Positions 1 to 8,136 of a DNA stretch of 64,000 nt are shown piece after piece; the stretch's first letter is position 1, and each line of letters begins with the position of its first letter. Source of the stretch: Pseudoduganella lutea (GTDB lineage: Bacteria; Pseudomonadota; Gammaproteobacteria; Burkholderiales; Burkholderiaceae_D); contig NZ_CP035913.1 in NCBI RefSeq assembly GCF_004209755.1, forward strand, positions 5,518,001-5,582,000, in the 5' to 3' direction. The notes under the pieces were generated by a model. That model did not search any database, had not been told where the DNA came from, and worked only from the letters and a program-made list of their open reading frames with translations. A program made the translations under genes and the position numbers.

Positions 1-59
1 GGCCTGGGTGCAGCAGCATCTGCGCTGAAGACCCGCCAATGATGCAAATAATGCAGATT

Positions 60-79
60 AGTAAATCAAAAAGTTTACT
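60..79. promoter_or_regulatory. AT-rich inverted repeat upstream of MFS gene
   Basis: Arms AGTAAA (60-65) and TTTACT (74-79) are separated by 8 nt in an AT-rich island about 30 bp before the MFS start codon. The placement suits a promoter or operator, possibly for the regulator encoded just downstream of the exporter. The arms are short, so this is suggestive only. Confidence 0.25.
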
Positions 80-108
80 TATTGCCGGGTTGGCCGTATA
101 GTCGGCGC

Positions 109-1332
109 ATGAACCATCTCCTCCTGCTCACGGCGGCTTGCCTGCTGGCGCTGCTGTCCACCGTTGGCGCTTCGCTGCCGTACCCGATCCTGCCGCCGCT
201 GTTCGCCTCGGGTGCCGCGAATGGCCTGAACGCGTTCATGGACCTGCCGCCGAAACTGCTGTTTGGCATCGCGCTGGCCATCAATCCCGTCGGACTGCTG
301 ATCGGCGCCACCTTGCTGGGGCCACTGTCGGACCGCTATGGCCGCCGGCCCCTGTTGCTCGGTACCGCATTCGGCGCCGCCGCCGGCCACGCGCTGACGG
401 CATTTGCGCTGGTGCAGGAATCCTACCCGCTGTTCATCGTGGCGCGCTTCGCCACCGGCCTGCTGGAAGGCAACGGCTCGATCTGCCGCGCGCTGATCGC
501 GGAGAAATTCACCGGCGCGGAGCGTACCCGCGGCCTGTCGCTGGTGAACGGCGCCTTCCACCTGGGCTGGCTCGTCGGCCCCATGCTGGCCGGGCTCACG
601 CTCGGCTTCGGCATCGTGGTGCCGTTCGCGGCCGCCATCGTCGCGCTGGTGCTGGCCGGCGTGCTGGCGGCGCTGGCATTGCCGCGCGAGCCGGCGTCCC
701 TGGAAACCTCGTCACTGTGGCAGGTGGCGCGGCACCGCCATGCACTGAACCTGCTGCGCCATGGCGAGCCGCGCACGCTGTTCTTCATCCAGCTGGCCGG
801 GTTTTGCGGCGTGGCCGCGTTCTATGAGTTCTATCCGCTCTGGCTGGTCGAGGAGGGCCAGTACGATGCGGCCCGCATCGCGCTGATCAACATGGCGATG
901 TGCGGCATCATGACCGCCGCATCCGTGGTGGCCGGGCGCATGATGGGCCAGTGCACGGGTGGGGAGTCGCTGCGCATGGCCGGATGGTTCGCCTGGGGCA
1001 TTGCGCTGGCGGTCGCTTGCGTGGCGGTCGGCAATCTGTGGCTGGGGCTGGCGGCGATCACGCTGTTCGGCATCCCGAACGCGTTTTTCAACGCGACCGT
1101 GCAGCCGTGGGCCGCGGAGCGTTTCGCCGAACACGGGCAGGGCGCGGTGATGGGCCTGATGTCGACGACGTTCTGCCTGGCCACGATCCTGATGGCGCTG
1201 GTCGGCGCCGTGCTGGTCCTCATCGATACCCGCCTGGTGCTGGCGGTAGGCGCCGCAGCGAGCCTGTGGGCCGGCTGGCGCCTGCACGGCTGGCGCCGCG
1301 AGCTGGCACCGGCCCTGGGCACCATTCGTTGA
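109..1332 (+). CDS. MFS transporter (drug/metabolite exporter type)
   Basis: A 407-residue inner-membrane protein with about 12 hydrophobic segments. The N-terminal half carries the MFS loop 2-3 signature GPLSDRYGRRPLLLG, followed by a TM5-like segment (NGAFHLGWLVGPMLAG). This places it among proton-coupled MFS permeases with a TetA-like layout; the substrate cannot be read from sequence. ATG 109 is chosen over an upstream TTG at 82 because the hydrophobic first helix begins right after MNHLLLL. The winged-helix regulator gene follows after 13 bp, so the two are probably co-transcribed and the regulator probably controls the exporter. Confidence 0.85.
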   Translation: MNHLLLLTAACLLALLSTVGASLPYPILPPLFASGAANGLNAFMDLPPKLLFGIALAINPVGLLIGATLLGPLSDRYGRRPLLLGTAFGAAAGHALTAFALVQESYPLFIVARFATGLLEGNGSICRALIAEKFTGAERTRGLSLVNGAFHLGWLVGPMLAGLTLGFGIVVPFAAAIVALVLAGVLAALALPREPASLETSSLWQVARHRHALNLLRHGEPRTLFFIQLAGFCGVAAFYEFYPLWLVEEGQYDAARIALINMAMCGIMTAASVVAGRMMGQCTGGESLRMAGWFAWGIALAVACVAVGNLWLGLAAITLFGIPNAFFNATVQPWAAERFAEHGQGAVMGLMSTTFCLATILMALVGAVLVLIDTRLVLAVGAAASLWAGWRLHGWRRELAPALGTIR

Positions 1333-1345
1333 AAGGAATTCTTTG

Positions 1346-1966
1346 ATGAACACGTCCGAGCGCATCCTGTTCCTGCTGAAGACGCGCGGGCCGAAAACAG
1401 CGCAGCAGCTGGCCGACCTGCTCGAGCTCACGTCGATGGGCGCGCGGCGCCAGCTCGAGGCGGCCGAGGAAAAAGGGCTCGTGGCCTTCGAGGACGTGGC
1501 CGAGAAAGTCGGGCGCCCGTCGCGGCGCTGGCTGCTGACCGACGCCGGCCACGCGCGCTTCCCGGACCGCCATGCCGACCTCACGGTGGCGCTGATCGAC
1601 CAGGTGCGCACGCTGTTCGGCGACGAGGCGATGGACAAGCTGATCGTTTCCCGCGAAGCCGCCAGCGAAGCGTTCTACCGCGATACGATCGGCACCGCCA
1701 CCGCGATGGCCGAGCGGGTGGCGGCGCTGGCCCACGCGCGCGACGTGGAAGGCTACATGGCCGAGGTGGAAACGCAGCCGGACGGCAGCCTGCTGCTGGT
1801 GGAAAACCACTGTCCGATCTGCGCCGCCGCCCGCAGCTGCCAGCAATTCTGCCGCTCCGAGCTCGACGTCTTCCAGCGCGTGCTGGGCCCCCGCTGCACC
1901 GTCGAGCGCACCGAACACCAGCTCGCCGGCGCGCGGCGCTGCGCGTACCGCATCGTTCCTGCCTGA
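1346..1966 (+). CDS. Winged-helix transcriptional regulator with C-terminal Cys cluster
   Basis: A 206-residue protein. The N-terminal 70 residues form a winged helix (TAQQLADLLELTSMGARRQL, then a wing with VGRPSRRWLLT), as in the ArsR/DeoR-like group of COG2345 regulators. The C-terminal part has four cysteines in a CPIC-x6-C-x3-C pattern (residues about 154-167), the sort of cluster that binds an Fe-S centre or metal in SufR-like relatives. That ligand is inferred, not shown. ATG 1346 is preceded by an AAAGGAA ribosome site; a TTG directly before it is unlikely to be used. It sits 13 bp behind the MFS gene and probably senses that exporter's substrate or redox/iron state. Confidence 0.75.
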   Translation: MNTSERILFLLKTRGPKTAQQLADLLELTSMGARRQLEAAEEKGLVAFEDVAEKVGRPSRRWLLTDAGHARFPDRHADLTVALIDQVRTLFGDEAMDKLIVSREAASEAFYRDTIGTATAMAERVAALAHARDVEGYMAEVETQPDGSLLLVENHCPICAAARSCQQFCRSELDVFQRVLGPRCTVERTEHQLAGARRCAYRIVPA

Positions 1967-2065
1967 ATGCGGGCGTCGTCGACCTGCCAGGGCTGCCCGG
2001 CAGCGGCCGCTTCGCAACGCGCGCACTCATTCATTCACCCACTCAATCACTTCGCCCCGGGGTTT

Positions 2066-2079
2066 GTTTCATACGAAAC
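2066..2079. promoter_or_regulatory. Palindromic operator-like site
   Basis: GTTTCATACGAAAC is two 5-bp arms (GTTTC/GAAAC) around a 4-bp centre that is itself nearly symmetric. Sites of this kind are typical of homodimeric TetR- or winged-helix-type regulators. It lies 99 bp after the stop of the winged-helix regulator gene. Which protein binds is not known. Confidence 0.35.
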
Positions 2080-2119
2080 CGCACGGGCGACATTCCCCGC
2101 CTATGGTCCACCATCCCCG

Positions 2120-2142
2120 GCGATATTCGCCGGTAATATCGC
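2120..2142. promoter_or_regulatory. Inverted repeat, 8-bp arms
   Basis: GCGATATT (2120-2127) and AATATCGC (2135-2142) are perfect inverted arms with a 7-nt spacer. There is no T-tract after either arm, so an operator is more likely than a terminator. Confidence 0.35.
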
Positions 2143-2306
2143 GCGGGCGATGTGGTAAATATCTTTACTATCAAAATCGTAGTAACTGAATAATCGGCGA
2201 AATGCCCCGAGGGCATGTTGTTCGCGTTACAATTCCATTCGGAAATAATAGGGATTTATTTTCCGACGCAATGTAACAGCCCCCCGAGTTATTCCAGTAT
2301 TCATCC

Positions 2307-4265
2307 ATGACTTTCGATACAGCACGTTTTCCCGATAACCCTCCGTTACACTCCGATAAAACCTGGCCTTTGCTGCGAGATCCGCTGCTGCGGATCTCGG
2401 TATTCTTCCTGATCGCAATCGCCATCCTGATCAGCGTTACCCGGCCCCAGTTCCATGGTGACGCTTCCGAATATACGCTGATGACGGTGGCGCTCGCGAA
2501 CCACGGCACGCCGGACATCACGGCAGCGGATGCCCATGACGCGGGCGCAGTGTTCCCATGGTTCGCCTGGCACCAGGCGGCCATTGCCGACCATCTCTCC
2601 AGGGGAACGCCGCTGCCGCCGGGGTTCCTGCGGGGAGAGGATGGCAAGGTACATGCGATCCATTCCTTCGGCTATTCGGCGGCGGCTGTCGTGCCGATGA
2701 AACTCGCCAGCATGATCGGCGCCAATCCCGCCAAGTGTTTTCTCTGGGTGGACAGCCTAGCATTATTGTTGCTGGTCTATTCGGCGTATGGGTTTTTCCG
2801 GTCGGCCGCAAAAGCCTTCATTCCCGTAGCCCTCATGGTCACCACGGTCGGTTGCTCATACTGGAACTGGGGAAGTCCGGAACTGTATTCAGCTAGCCTG
2901 GCCTTGTCGGCACTGCTCCTGATTGCGCGGTCACGGTCTGTGCTGGCCGGGCTGGCGATCGGCCTTGCCGGCATGCAGAACCCGCCATTGCTGTCCCTGC
3001 TGTTTTTCGGCCCATTATTCATGATCGCCGACGCGCGATTTGAACAGCCGTCGCGCAATATCCTCGGTGTCATCAAGGATTTCATTGGCGGGAAAATGGC
3101 GGCTGGAACGCTGCTGGGACTGGCTATCGGTCTGTCGCCGGTTTATTTCAGTTTCAAGTATTTCGGCACGTGGAATGTGATCGCGAAAGGCGCGACCGAT
3201 TCCCGCCTGGTCAGCCTGCTGCGCCTGCATTCGTATTACTTCGATCTCAACCAGGGCCTGATCATCGCCATCCCGGGCGTGCTGCTACTGGTCGCACTGC
3301 TGGCCGCCAGGTATCGCCGCGTCGCGCTGATGCTCGTGCCGATCGCCGCCTGCTCGCTCGTGCTCGCGGTGCCTTCGCTGAGCACGCAGAACTGGAATTC
3401 CGGCGCGGCGGGCATGATGCGCTATGTCGTGTGGGGGGCCGTGCCCTTCCTGTTCCTGCTGCTGCTGGCCATCCGGCAGCTGACGACGTTGCCGGCCTGG
3501 TTGCCGATCCTGTTCCTGGCAGTCCAGCTTCCGTTCACGGTCCACGCGACAAAGTACACCCACATGGCATTCAGTCCGCTGGCGCTGTGGGCCCTGGAGC
3601 ATGTGCCGGCGCTCTACAATCCCGAGCCCGAAATCTTCATCGACCGGTCGAGCCATGGGGAGCCGATGGTCGACTACGACACCGTGTATCGCTTCGGCAG
3701 CGGGGAAAAGCGCAAGACGCTGTACTACGATGGTTCCTACCGGGCCATCGCGCAATTGTGCCCGACGGGCTTGCCGTCCGCCGGCTCCGTGGTACGTGCA
3801 TCGTACGATGGCTGGACCTACCTGAACGGCCCCGTTACCTGCTCCGCACGAGCGCTGGTCATCCGGAAGCTGGGAATCGAGGCATTTTCGCGCACGTCCG
3901 GCGCTCGGATCGGTAGTGGCTGGAGCCGCTTCGAATTCGGCACCGAGGAGCAAAGCGGCATCTGGTCGATCGGCAAGGAATCGACGCTCTATCTGGAAGT
4001 GCCGAAGACGGGCCTGAATGCGCTGTCGATCCACGGGGTCTATGGCCAGGGCAACCTGAGCACCGAGGTGATCGTCAATGGCCGGGCGCTGGGCAAATGG
4101 CACCTCGATCGCCCGAACCGGATCAGCCTGGAGTCGGTCGAGCACCACGGGACGCTGGAAGTCACGTTGAAACATGCCGCGCCGAAGGCACCGTCGGACG
4201 TGGATACGCGCGAACTGGCATTCTTCATGAAGCAGGTGGTAATCGCGTCGCAGGAGGACCGCTGA
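2307..4265 (+). CDS. GT-C-like polytopic membrane protein with soluble C-terminal domain
   Basis: A 652-residue protein. Residues about 30-430 contain roughly ten hydrophobic helices, with a loop after TM1 carrying acidic residues (QFHGDASEY, near residue 52). This is the arrangement of GT-C glycosyltransferases, where an acidic residue in the first periplasmic loop is catalytic. The last ~220 residues are hydrophilic and probably periplasmic, with beta-rich character (for example YLEVPKTGLNALSIHGVYG). No specific family was recognised; a polyprenyl-phosphate-sugar-dependent transferase or a plain membrane protein are both possible. It stands alone behind a regulatory-looking intergenic region. 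Confidence 0.6.
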   Translation: MTFDTARFPDNPPLHSDKTWPLLRDPLLRISVFFLIAIAILISVTRPQFHGDASEYTLMTVALANHGTPDITAADAHDAGAVFPWFAWHQAAIADHLSRGTPLPPGFLRGEDGKVHAIHSFGYSAAAVVPMKLASMIGANPAKCFLWVDSLALLLLVYSAYGFFRSAAKAFIPVALMVTTVGCSYWNWGSPELYSASLALSALLLIARSRSVLAGLAIGLAGMQNPPLLSLLFFGPLFMIADARFEQPSRNILGVIKDFIGGKMAAGTLLGLAIGLSPVYFSFKYFGTWNVIAKGATDSRLVSLLRLHSYYFDLNQGLIIAIPGVLLLVALLAARYRRVALMLVPIAACSLVLAVPSLSTQNWNSGAAGMMRYVVWGAVPFLFLLLLAIRQLTTLPAWLPILFLAVQLPFTVHATKYTHMAFSPLALWALEHVPALYNPEPEIFIDRSSHGEPMVDYDTVYRFGSGEKRKTLYYDGSYRAIAQLCPTGLPSAGSVVRASYDGWTYLNGPVTCSARALVIRKLGIEAFSRTSGARIGSGWSRFEFGTEEQSGIWSIGKESTLYLEVPKTGLNALSIHGVYGQGNLSTEVIVNGRALGKWHLDRPNRISLESVEHHGTLEVTLKHAAPKAPSDVDTRELAFFMKQVVIASQEDR

Positions 4266-4325
4266 CGCTTGCGCCCAGGATCCGCGCCGTCGTGTACAGT
4301 AGCAAAAACACAACGGAGGATCACC

Positions 4326-4586
4326 ATGCCACTGGAAGATGAAGCACGCCGCAAGTTCGTGGCGGAAGTCTGGAAACGCTACGAGGAAGTGCAGAACTGG
4401 GCGATCGCCAACTGGCCCGACAGCGAGCATCCGCTGTCGACCAGCGATTTCGTCGAAGGCCGCAAGGAAATCCTCGGCCTGGGCCTTCCGCCCGAGCAAA
4501 AGCTCAAGCAGGAGCCGCAACCCGCGCCGGAACCGGAGGACGGCGGCCCGCAGTACCTCGATGTGACGCCGGCGCCATGGCCGTGA
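4326..4586 (+). CDS. Small hypothetical protein, proline/glutamate-rich tail
   Basis: An 86-residue soluble protein starting MPLEDEARRKFVAEVWKRYE. The start at 4326 is set by a strong CGGAGGA ribosome site 5 nt upstream. The N-terminal half is predicted helical with aromatic residues (WKRYEEVQNWAIANWP). The last 30 residues are a P/E-rich tail (PAPEPEDGG) that looks disordered. No family was recognised. It lies 60 bp after the GT-C-like gene and may be co-transcribed with it. Confidence 0.6.
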   Translation: MPLEDEARRKFVAEVWKRYEEVQNWAIANWPDSEHPLSTSDFVEGRKEILGLGLPPEQKLKQEPQPAPEPEDGGPQYLDVTPAPWP

Positions 4587-4599
4587 TGGTCACGTAATG

Positions 4600-4830
4600 A
4601 TTACCCGCGCCGCGCGGGAATCCAGCAGAGCAGGCTGACTACCAGGCAGCCGCGCCGTTGCAACTCTACCCCAAGTGTGCTGGGCCGGATTACCCGCGCC
4701 GTGCCGGAATCCAGCACAGCAGGCTGACCAGCAGACAGCCCCGCCGTTGCTACTCCTACCTCAGGTGTGCTGGGCCGGATCACCCACGCCGTGCGGGAAT
4801 CCAGCACAGCAGGCTGACTACTAAGCAGCC
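4600..4830. repeat. Tandem 89/90-bp repeat, 2.6 copies, at an MFS gene 3' end
   Basis: Units begin at 4600, 4689 and 4779, each opening AT(T/C)ACCC(G/A)CGCCG and running through GGGAATCCAGCA and GCAGGCTGAC. The third unit shares about 52 bp and forms the last 17 codons and stop of the leftward MFS gene. Units 1 and 2 therefore encode copies of the same C-terminus (reading CWIPARRG) beyond the stop, in shifted frames. The unit core CCCGCGC-C-GCGCGGG is palindromic, recalling ATTCCC...GGGAAT intergenic repeats of other proteobacteria. A separate 12-bp inverted pair (GGTGTGCTGGGC at 4764-4775, GCCCAGCACACC at 4828-4839) spans unit 3. Confidence 0.85.
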
Positions 4831-5946
4831 CAGCACACCGCAGGCGAGCTTGAACGCACTGTCGAACAGCAGCGGTGCGATCAGCCCCGACACCAGCGCG
4901 AACAGCGTCATCTGGATGAACGATTGCATCGAGGCGGCCAGCCCGCTGTTGTCGGGGAACAGGTTCATTGCCAGCAGCGACAGCGGCGGCATCGCCAGCG
5001 CCAGCGCCAGCGAGTAGAAGAACAGCGGCAGCACGGCCCATGGCACCTCGGCCGGGAACAGCCAGGTGTAGGCCACGTTGGCCAGCGCGGCGGCCGCCAT
5101 GCCCGCGTAGCTGATCCAGATCAGCTGCGCCTGTGTGCGCGAGCGCGCCAGTTTGCCCGACAATCCCGATCCCACCACCATGCCCGCGACGAGCGGAATG
5201 AACAGCCAGCCGAACGCCGTTTCGGGCAGGTGCAGGATGTGCATGATGAAGTAGGCGGCCGAGCCGATATACAGCGCAAAGCCGCCGAACGCCACGCCCA
5301 GCGCAGCCGACAGCAGCAGGAAGCGGCGGTGGCGCAGGACCTTCAGGTAGTTCGCCGCGATGAGCTTGAGCTCGAACGGATGACGCTTTTCCTGCGGCAG
5401 GCTTTCCGGCAGCCAGCGCCACACGGCCACGAACATCACCACGCCGAACAACGCCAGGAACCAGAAGATCGAACGCCAGCCCGTCGATACCTGCAGCCAG
5501 CCGCCGAGGATCGGGGCCAGTGCCGGCGCCAGGCCGAACACCATCATGATGTGGCCGAGGATCTTTTGCGCCTCCGCGCCCTCGAACCGGTCTTGCACGA
5601 TGGCCCGGCCGACGACCGAGCCGGCGCCGGACGACAGGCCCTGCAGGACCCGGCAGACAAGCAGGAAACCCAGCGAACCGGCCAGCGCGCCGCCCACCGA
5701 TGCGATGACGTAGGCGACGAGCGACCACAGGATGATGGGGCGGCGGCCGAGCGTGTCCGACAAGGTGCCGTAGAACAGCATCATGAACGCAAAGCAGAAC
5801 AGGAACAGCGACAGCGTCTGCTGGATCGCGATCGGCGTGGCGCCGAACTCGGCGGCGATCGCCGGGAACGAGGGCAGGTAGGTGTCGATGGCCAGCGGCC
5901 CCACCATGGTCAGGCCGGCCAGCAGCACCGTCAGCAGGATATTCAT
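4780..5946 (-). CDS. Bcr/CflA-family multidrug MFS exporter
   Basis: A 388-residue, 12-helix inner-membrane protein. It shows the Bcr/CflA hallmarks: TM1 followed by DTYLPSFPAIAAEF, the loop 2-3 motif GTLSDTLGRRP, and RVLQGLSSGAGSVVGRAIVQD in TM4-5. Family members export chloramphenicol-, bicyclomycin- or sulfonamide-like drugs or cysteine/dipeptides; the substrate here is unknown. The start at 5946 (MNILLTVLLAG) is used because upstream in-frame sequence is charged and lacks membrane character. The last 17 codons lie inside a tandem repeat, so the C-terminus may have been replaced by repeat DNA. It diverges from the serine acetyltransferase gene. Confidence 0.88.
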   Translation of the reverse strand: MNILLTVLLAGLTMVGPLAIDTYLPSFPAIAAEFGATPIAIQQTLSLFLFCFAFMMLFYGTLSDTLGRRPIILWSLVAYVIASVGGALAGSLGFLLVCRVLQGLSSGAGSVVGRAIVQDRFEGAEAQKILGHIMMVFGLAPALAPILGGWLQVSTGWRSIFWFLALFGVVMFVAVWRWLPESLPQEKRHPFELKLIAANYLKVLRHRRFLLLSAALGVAFGGFALYIGSAAYFIMHILHLPETAFGWLFIPLVAGMVVGSGLSGKLARSRTQAQLIWISYAGMAAAALANVAYTWLFPAEVPWAVLPLFFYSLALALAMPPLSLLAMNLFPDNSGLAASMQSFIQMTLFALVSGLIAPLLFDSAFKLACGVLGCLVVSLLCWIPARRG

Positions 5947-6119
5947 GGAAAGAGTATCGTTATTGTTTTTCGGGCGCGTATTGTACGCCAGCCGTTCGCG
6001 GCGGGCCGGCACGGCCCACGGGCGCGTTCCGTGATATCGATATGCACTTATCGCATAACCGGGGCGGCGCGGATTTTCGTAGAATGCGCGTGCGCGCAGC
6101 CTGCGCGCCACATGAGTAG

Positions 6120-7049
6120 ATGAAGAACATGACTATCGATACCTTCGACGGCACCGGCGTGAAGCCTGCCCATTGGGACCTGGATGCCGTGGTTGCGGCA
6201 CTGCGCGTTTCGCGCGAGGCCACGCACAACATCCGCCACCAGCGCCGCGTGCGCGAGCTGCCTTCGCGCGAGGCATTGACCACCATCGTCAACGGCCTGT
6301 CGGCCGTGCTGTTCCCCACCCATTACGGGCGGCCCAACCTGACGGACGAGAGCATCGATTATTTCGTTGGCGATACGCTCAATACCACGCTGAACCGGCT
6401 GACCGAACAGGTGCGGCGCGGCCTGCAGTTTGCCGACGATGCCGACCTCACCGAGGAAACGCTCACGCAGAAAGCGCACGACATCACCCGCGCCTTTGCC
6501 GCCAGCCTGCCGGAGATCCGCGGCCTGCTGGTGTCGGACGTGCAGGCCGCGTATGCGGGCGACCCGGCAGCCACGTCCATCGCCGAGATCATGCTGTGCT
6601 ATCCGGGCACAATCGCGATCCTGTATTACCGGCTGGCGCACCGGCTGCACCGGCTCGGCTCGCCGTTCCTGGCCCGCATGATCTGCGACATCAGCCATTC
6701 GCTGACCGGGGTCGACATCCACCCGGGCGCGCAGATCGGCGCGAGCTTCTTCATTGACCACGGTACCGGCGTCGTCATCGGCGAAACGGCGATCCTGGGC
6801 GAACGCGTGCGGCTCTACCAGCATGTCACGCTGGGCGCGAAACGCTTCCCGACCGATGCTTCGGGCATGCTGATCAAGGGCACGCCGCGCCATCCGATCG
6901 TCGAGGACGACGTGGTGATCTATGCCGGCGCCACCGTGCTGGGCCGCATCACGATCGGTGCCGGTTCCACCATCGGCGGCAACGTGTGGCTGACGCAGAG
7001 CGTGCCGCCGAACAGCAACGTGTCGCAGGCGCAGACGCGCAGCGACTGA
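6120..7049 (+). CDS. epsC: Serine O-acetyltransferase (EpsC type)
   Basis: A 309-residue protein that transfers acetyl from acetyl-CoA to L-serine, giving O-acetylserine for cysteine synthesis. The N-terminal ~180 residues are a helical domain. The C-terminal half is a left-handed beta-helix of hexapeptide repeats with the catalytic signature around DIHPGAQIG, FFIDHGTGVVIGETA and QHVTLGA (His in the DHGTG and QHVTLG motifs). The long N-terminal domain fits the EpsC/NifP-like group rather than short CysE. A second ATG at 6129 (MTIDTF) could be the true start. It opens a sulfur-acquisition island, which suits the role of supplying the sulfide acceptor. Confidence 0.9.
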   Translation: MKNMTIDTFDGTGVKPAHWDLDAVVAALRVSREATHNIRHQRRVRELPSREALTTIVNGLSAVLFPTHYGRPNLTDESIDYFVGDTLNTTLNRLTEQVRRGLQFADDADLTEETLTQKAHDITRAFAASLPEIRGLLVSDVQAAYAGDPAATSIAEIMLCYPGTIAILYYRLAHRLHRLGSPFLARMICDISHSLTGVDIHPGAQIGASFFIDHGTGVVIGETAILGERVRLYQHVTLGAKRFPTDASGMLIKGTPRHPIVEDDVVIYAGATVLGRITIGAGSTIGGNVWLTQSVPPNSNVSQAQTRSD

Positions 7050-7057
7050 AGCGGCGC

Positions 7058-7348
7058 TTACTCGGGCACGTCGCCCTCCTTCAGCGCCAGGTCGCCACGC
7101 TCGTAGGCGGCCAGTATTTCCTTCGCGGCGGCCAGGTCGCGCTCGTGCACCAGCACGCGTGCGCCGCCCATCGCGGGCGAGATCAGCTGGTCGACCTGGG
7201 AATGGTGGTCGTCGGCCACGGTGGCGGCGATGCCCGCCGCGTGCAGGCAGCCACGCAGCACGTGGGCCTCGGTGGGATCGAGGCAGCGTGCCGCGATCGT
7301 GTAGTCATCCTTGATGTCTTCCTTGATGGCGTTGCTCGTGTAGTCCAT
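7058..7348 (-). CDS. DUF2007-like small protein
   Basis: A 96-residue cytoplasmic protein. Residues about 18-85 resemble the DUF2007 'putative signal transducing protein' fold: YTIAARCLDPTEAHVLRGCL (selection of ligand or protease level), then AGIAATVADDHH and ARVLVHERDLAAAKEILAAY. Function is not established for this family. ATG 7348 follows a GGAGAC ribosome site. It converges with epsC, with the stop codons 8 bp apart, and is 53 bp downstream of the ABC ATPase gene, so it may be the last gene of that transcript. Confidence 0.7.
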   Translation of the reverse strand: MDYTSNAIKEDIKDDYTIAARCLDPTEAHVLRGCLHAAGIAATVADDHHSQVDQLISPAMGGARVLVHERDLAAAKEILAAYERGDLALKEGDVPE

Positions 7349-7401
7349 GATCGGCGTCTCCTGTTTCCACCGATTATGAACGACCGTCTGGAAATCGGTC
7401 G

Positions 7402-8136
7402 CTACAGAGCGTGCGCGGTGTACAGCGCGTCGAGGATCGTTCCCTTCAGGGCGGCCTGCGCCGGATCGTCGCGCCGGCGCGGGCCCGGTGGCCGCACGTA
7501 TTCGGTACCCTGGCCGCTGCCGTCGAGCAGCACGATGCGGTCGCCCAGGAACAGCGCCTCGTCCAGGTCGTGCGTCACCATCAGGATCGTCAGCGCATGC
7601 TCGCGCGCCACCTTTTGCAGCAGGTCCTGCAGGCGGATGCGGGTAAAAGCGTCGACGGCGGAGAAGGGCTCGTCCAGCAGCAACACGCGTGGCCGGTTGT
7701 ACAGGCCGCGGGCGATGGCGGCGCGCTGCGCCTGGCCGCCGGAAAGCTGGCGGGGCAGGCGATCGCCCAGGCCGTCCAGGCCGACTTCGGCCAGCAGCGG
7801 TGCCGGGGCGGCCGTGCCGCCGAACGCGACATCGCCGAACGCGACATTCTGCGCCACGGTCAGCCAGGGGAACAGCCGGGGTTCCTGGAAGATCAGGCCG
7901 ATGTCGGCCGATACGCCGTCCAGCGGCTGGCCCGCCAGCGTGATGCGGCCCTGCCAGTCGCGGTCGAGGCCGGCCACGATCGACAGCAGGCTGCTCTTGC
8001 CGCTGCCGCTGGCGCCGACCAGCGACACGCATTCGCCGGCGGCCAGGCGCAGGCGGAAGTCGCACAGCACGGTGCGCTCACCGAACGATTTACGGGCAAC
8101 GTGGATGTCGAGCAGGGGAGGGAACGTCACGTTCAT
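7402..8136 (-). CDS. ABC transporter ATPase, sulfonate/nitrate/taurine type
   Basis: A 244-residue nucleotide-binding subunit. It has Walker A GASGSGKSS, a Q-loop (IGLIFQEPRLFPWLTV), signature LSGGQAQR, Walker B RVLLLDEPF and an H-loop MVTHD. The QEPRLFPW sequence is characteristic of the SsuB/TauB/NrtD group. Its start overlaps the permease stop by 4 bp (ATGA), showing translational coupling. With the permease and binding protein it makes a full importer for an organic sulfur (or other oxyanion) compound, paralogous to the ssu set at 14.4-18.2 kb. Confidence 0.88.
   Translation of the reverse strand: MNVTFPPLLDIHVARKSFGERTVLCDFRLRLAAGECVSLVGASGSGKSSLLSIVAGLDRDWQGRITLAGQPLDGVSADIGLIFQEPRLFPWLTVAQNVAFGDVAFGGTAAPAPLLAEVGLDGLGDRLPRQLSGGQAQRAAIARGLYNRPRVLLLDEPFSAVDAFTRIRLQDLLQKVAREHALTILMVTHDLDEALFLGDRIVLLDGSGQGTEYVRPPGPRRRDDPAQAALKGTILDALYTAHAL

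Larger units (their letters stand above)
1967..2306. other. 340-bp intergenic region with palindromes
   Basis: No convincing gene was found here. It holds the promoter region of the 2307 gene and three dyads: GTTTCATACGAAAC (2066-2079), GCGATATT/AATATCGC arms (2120-2127 and 2135-2142), and a small ATGCCC/GGGCAT hairpin (2202-2216). The right half is distinctly more AT-rich than its surroundings. Confidence 0.5.

Noticed and set aside
1967..2158. 63-codon frame starting right at the regulator stop
   Set aside because: No ribosome site or protein-like pattern; the region is occupied by palindromes.
4600..4839. Possible CRISPR-like array
   Set aside because: Only 2.6 units of about 89 bp, the units are similar throughout with no unique spacers, and there are no cas genes.
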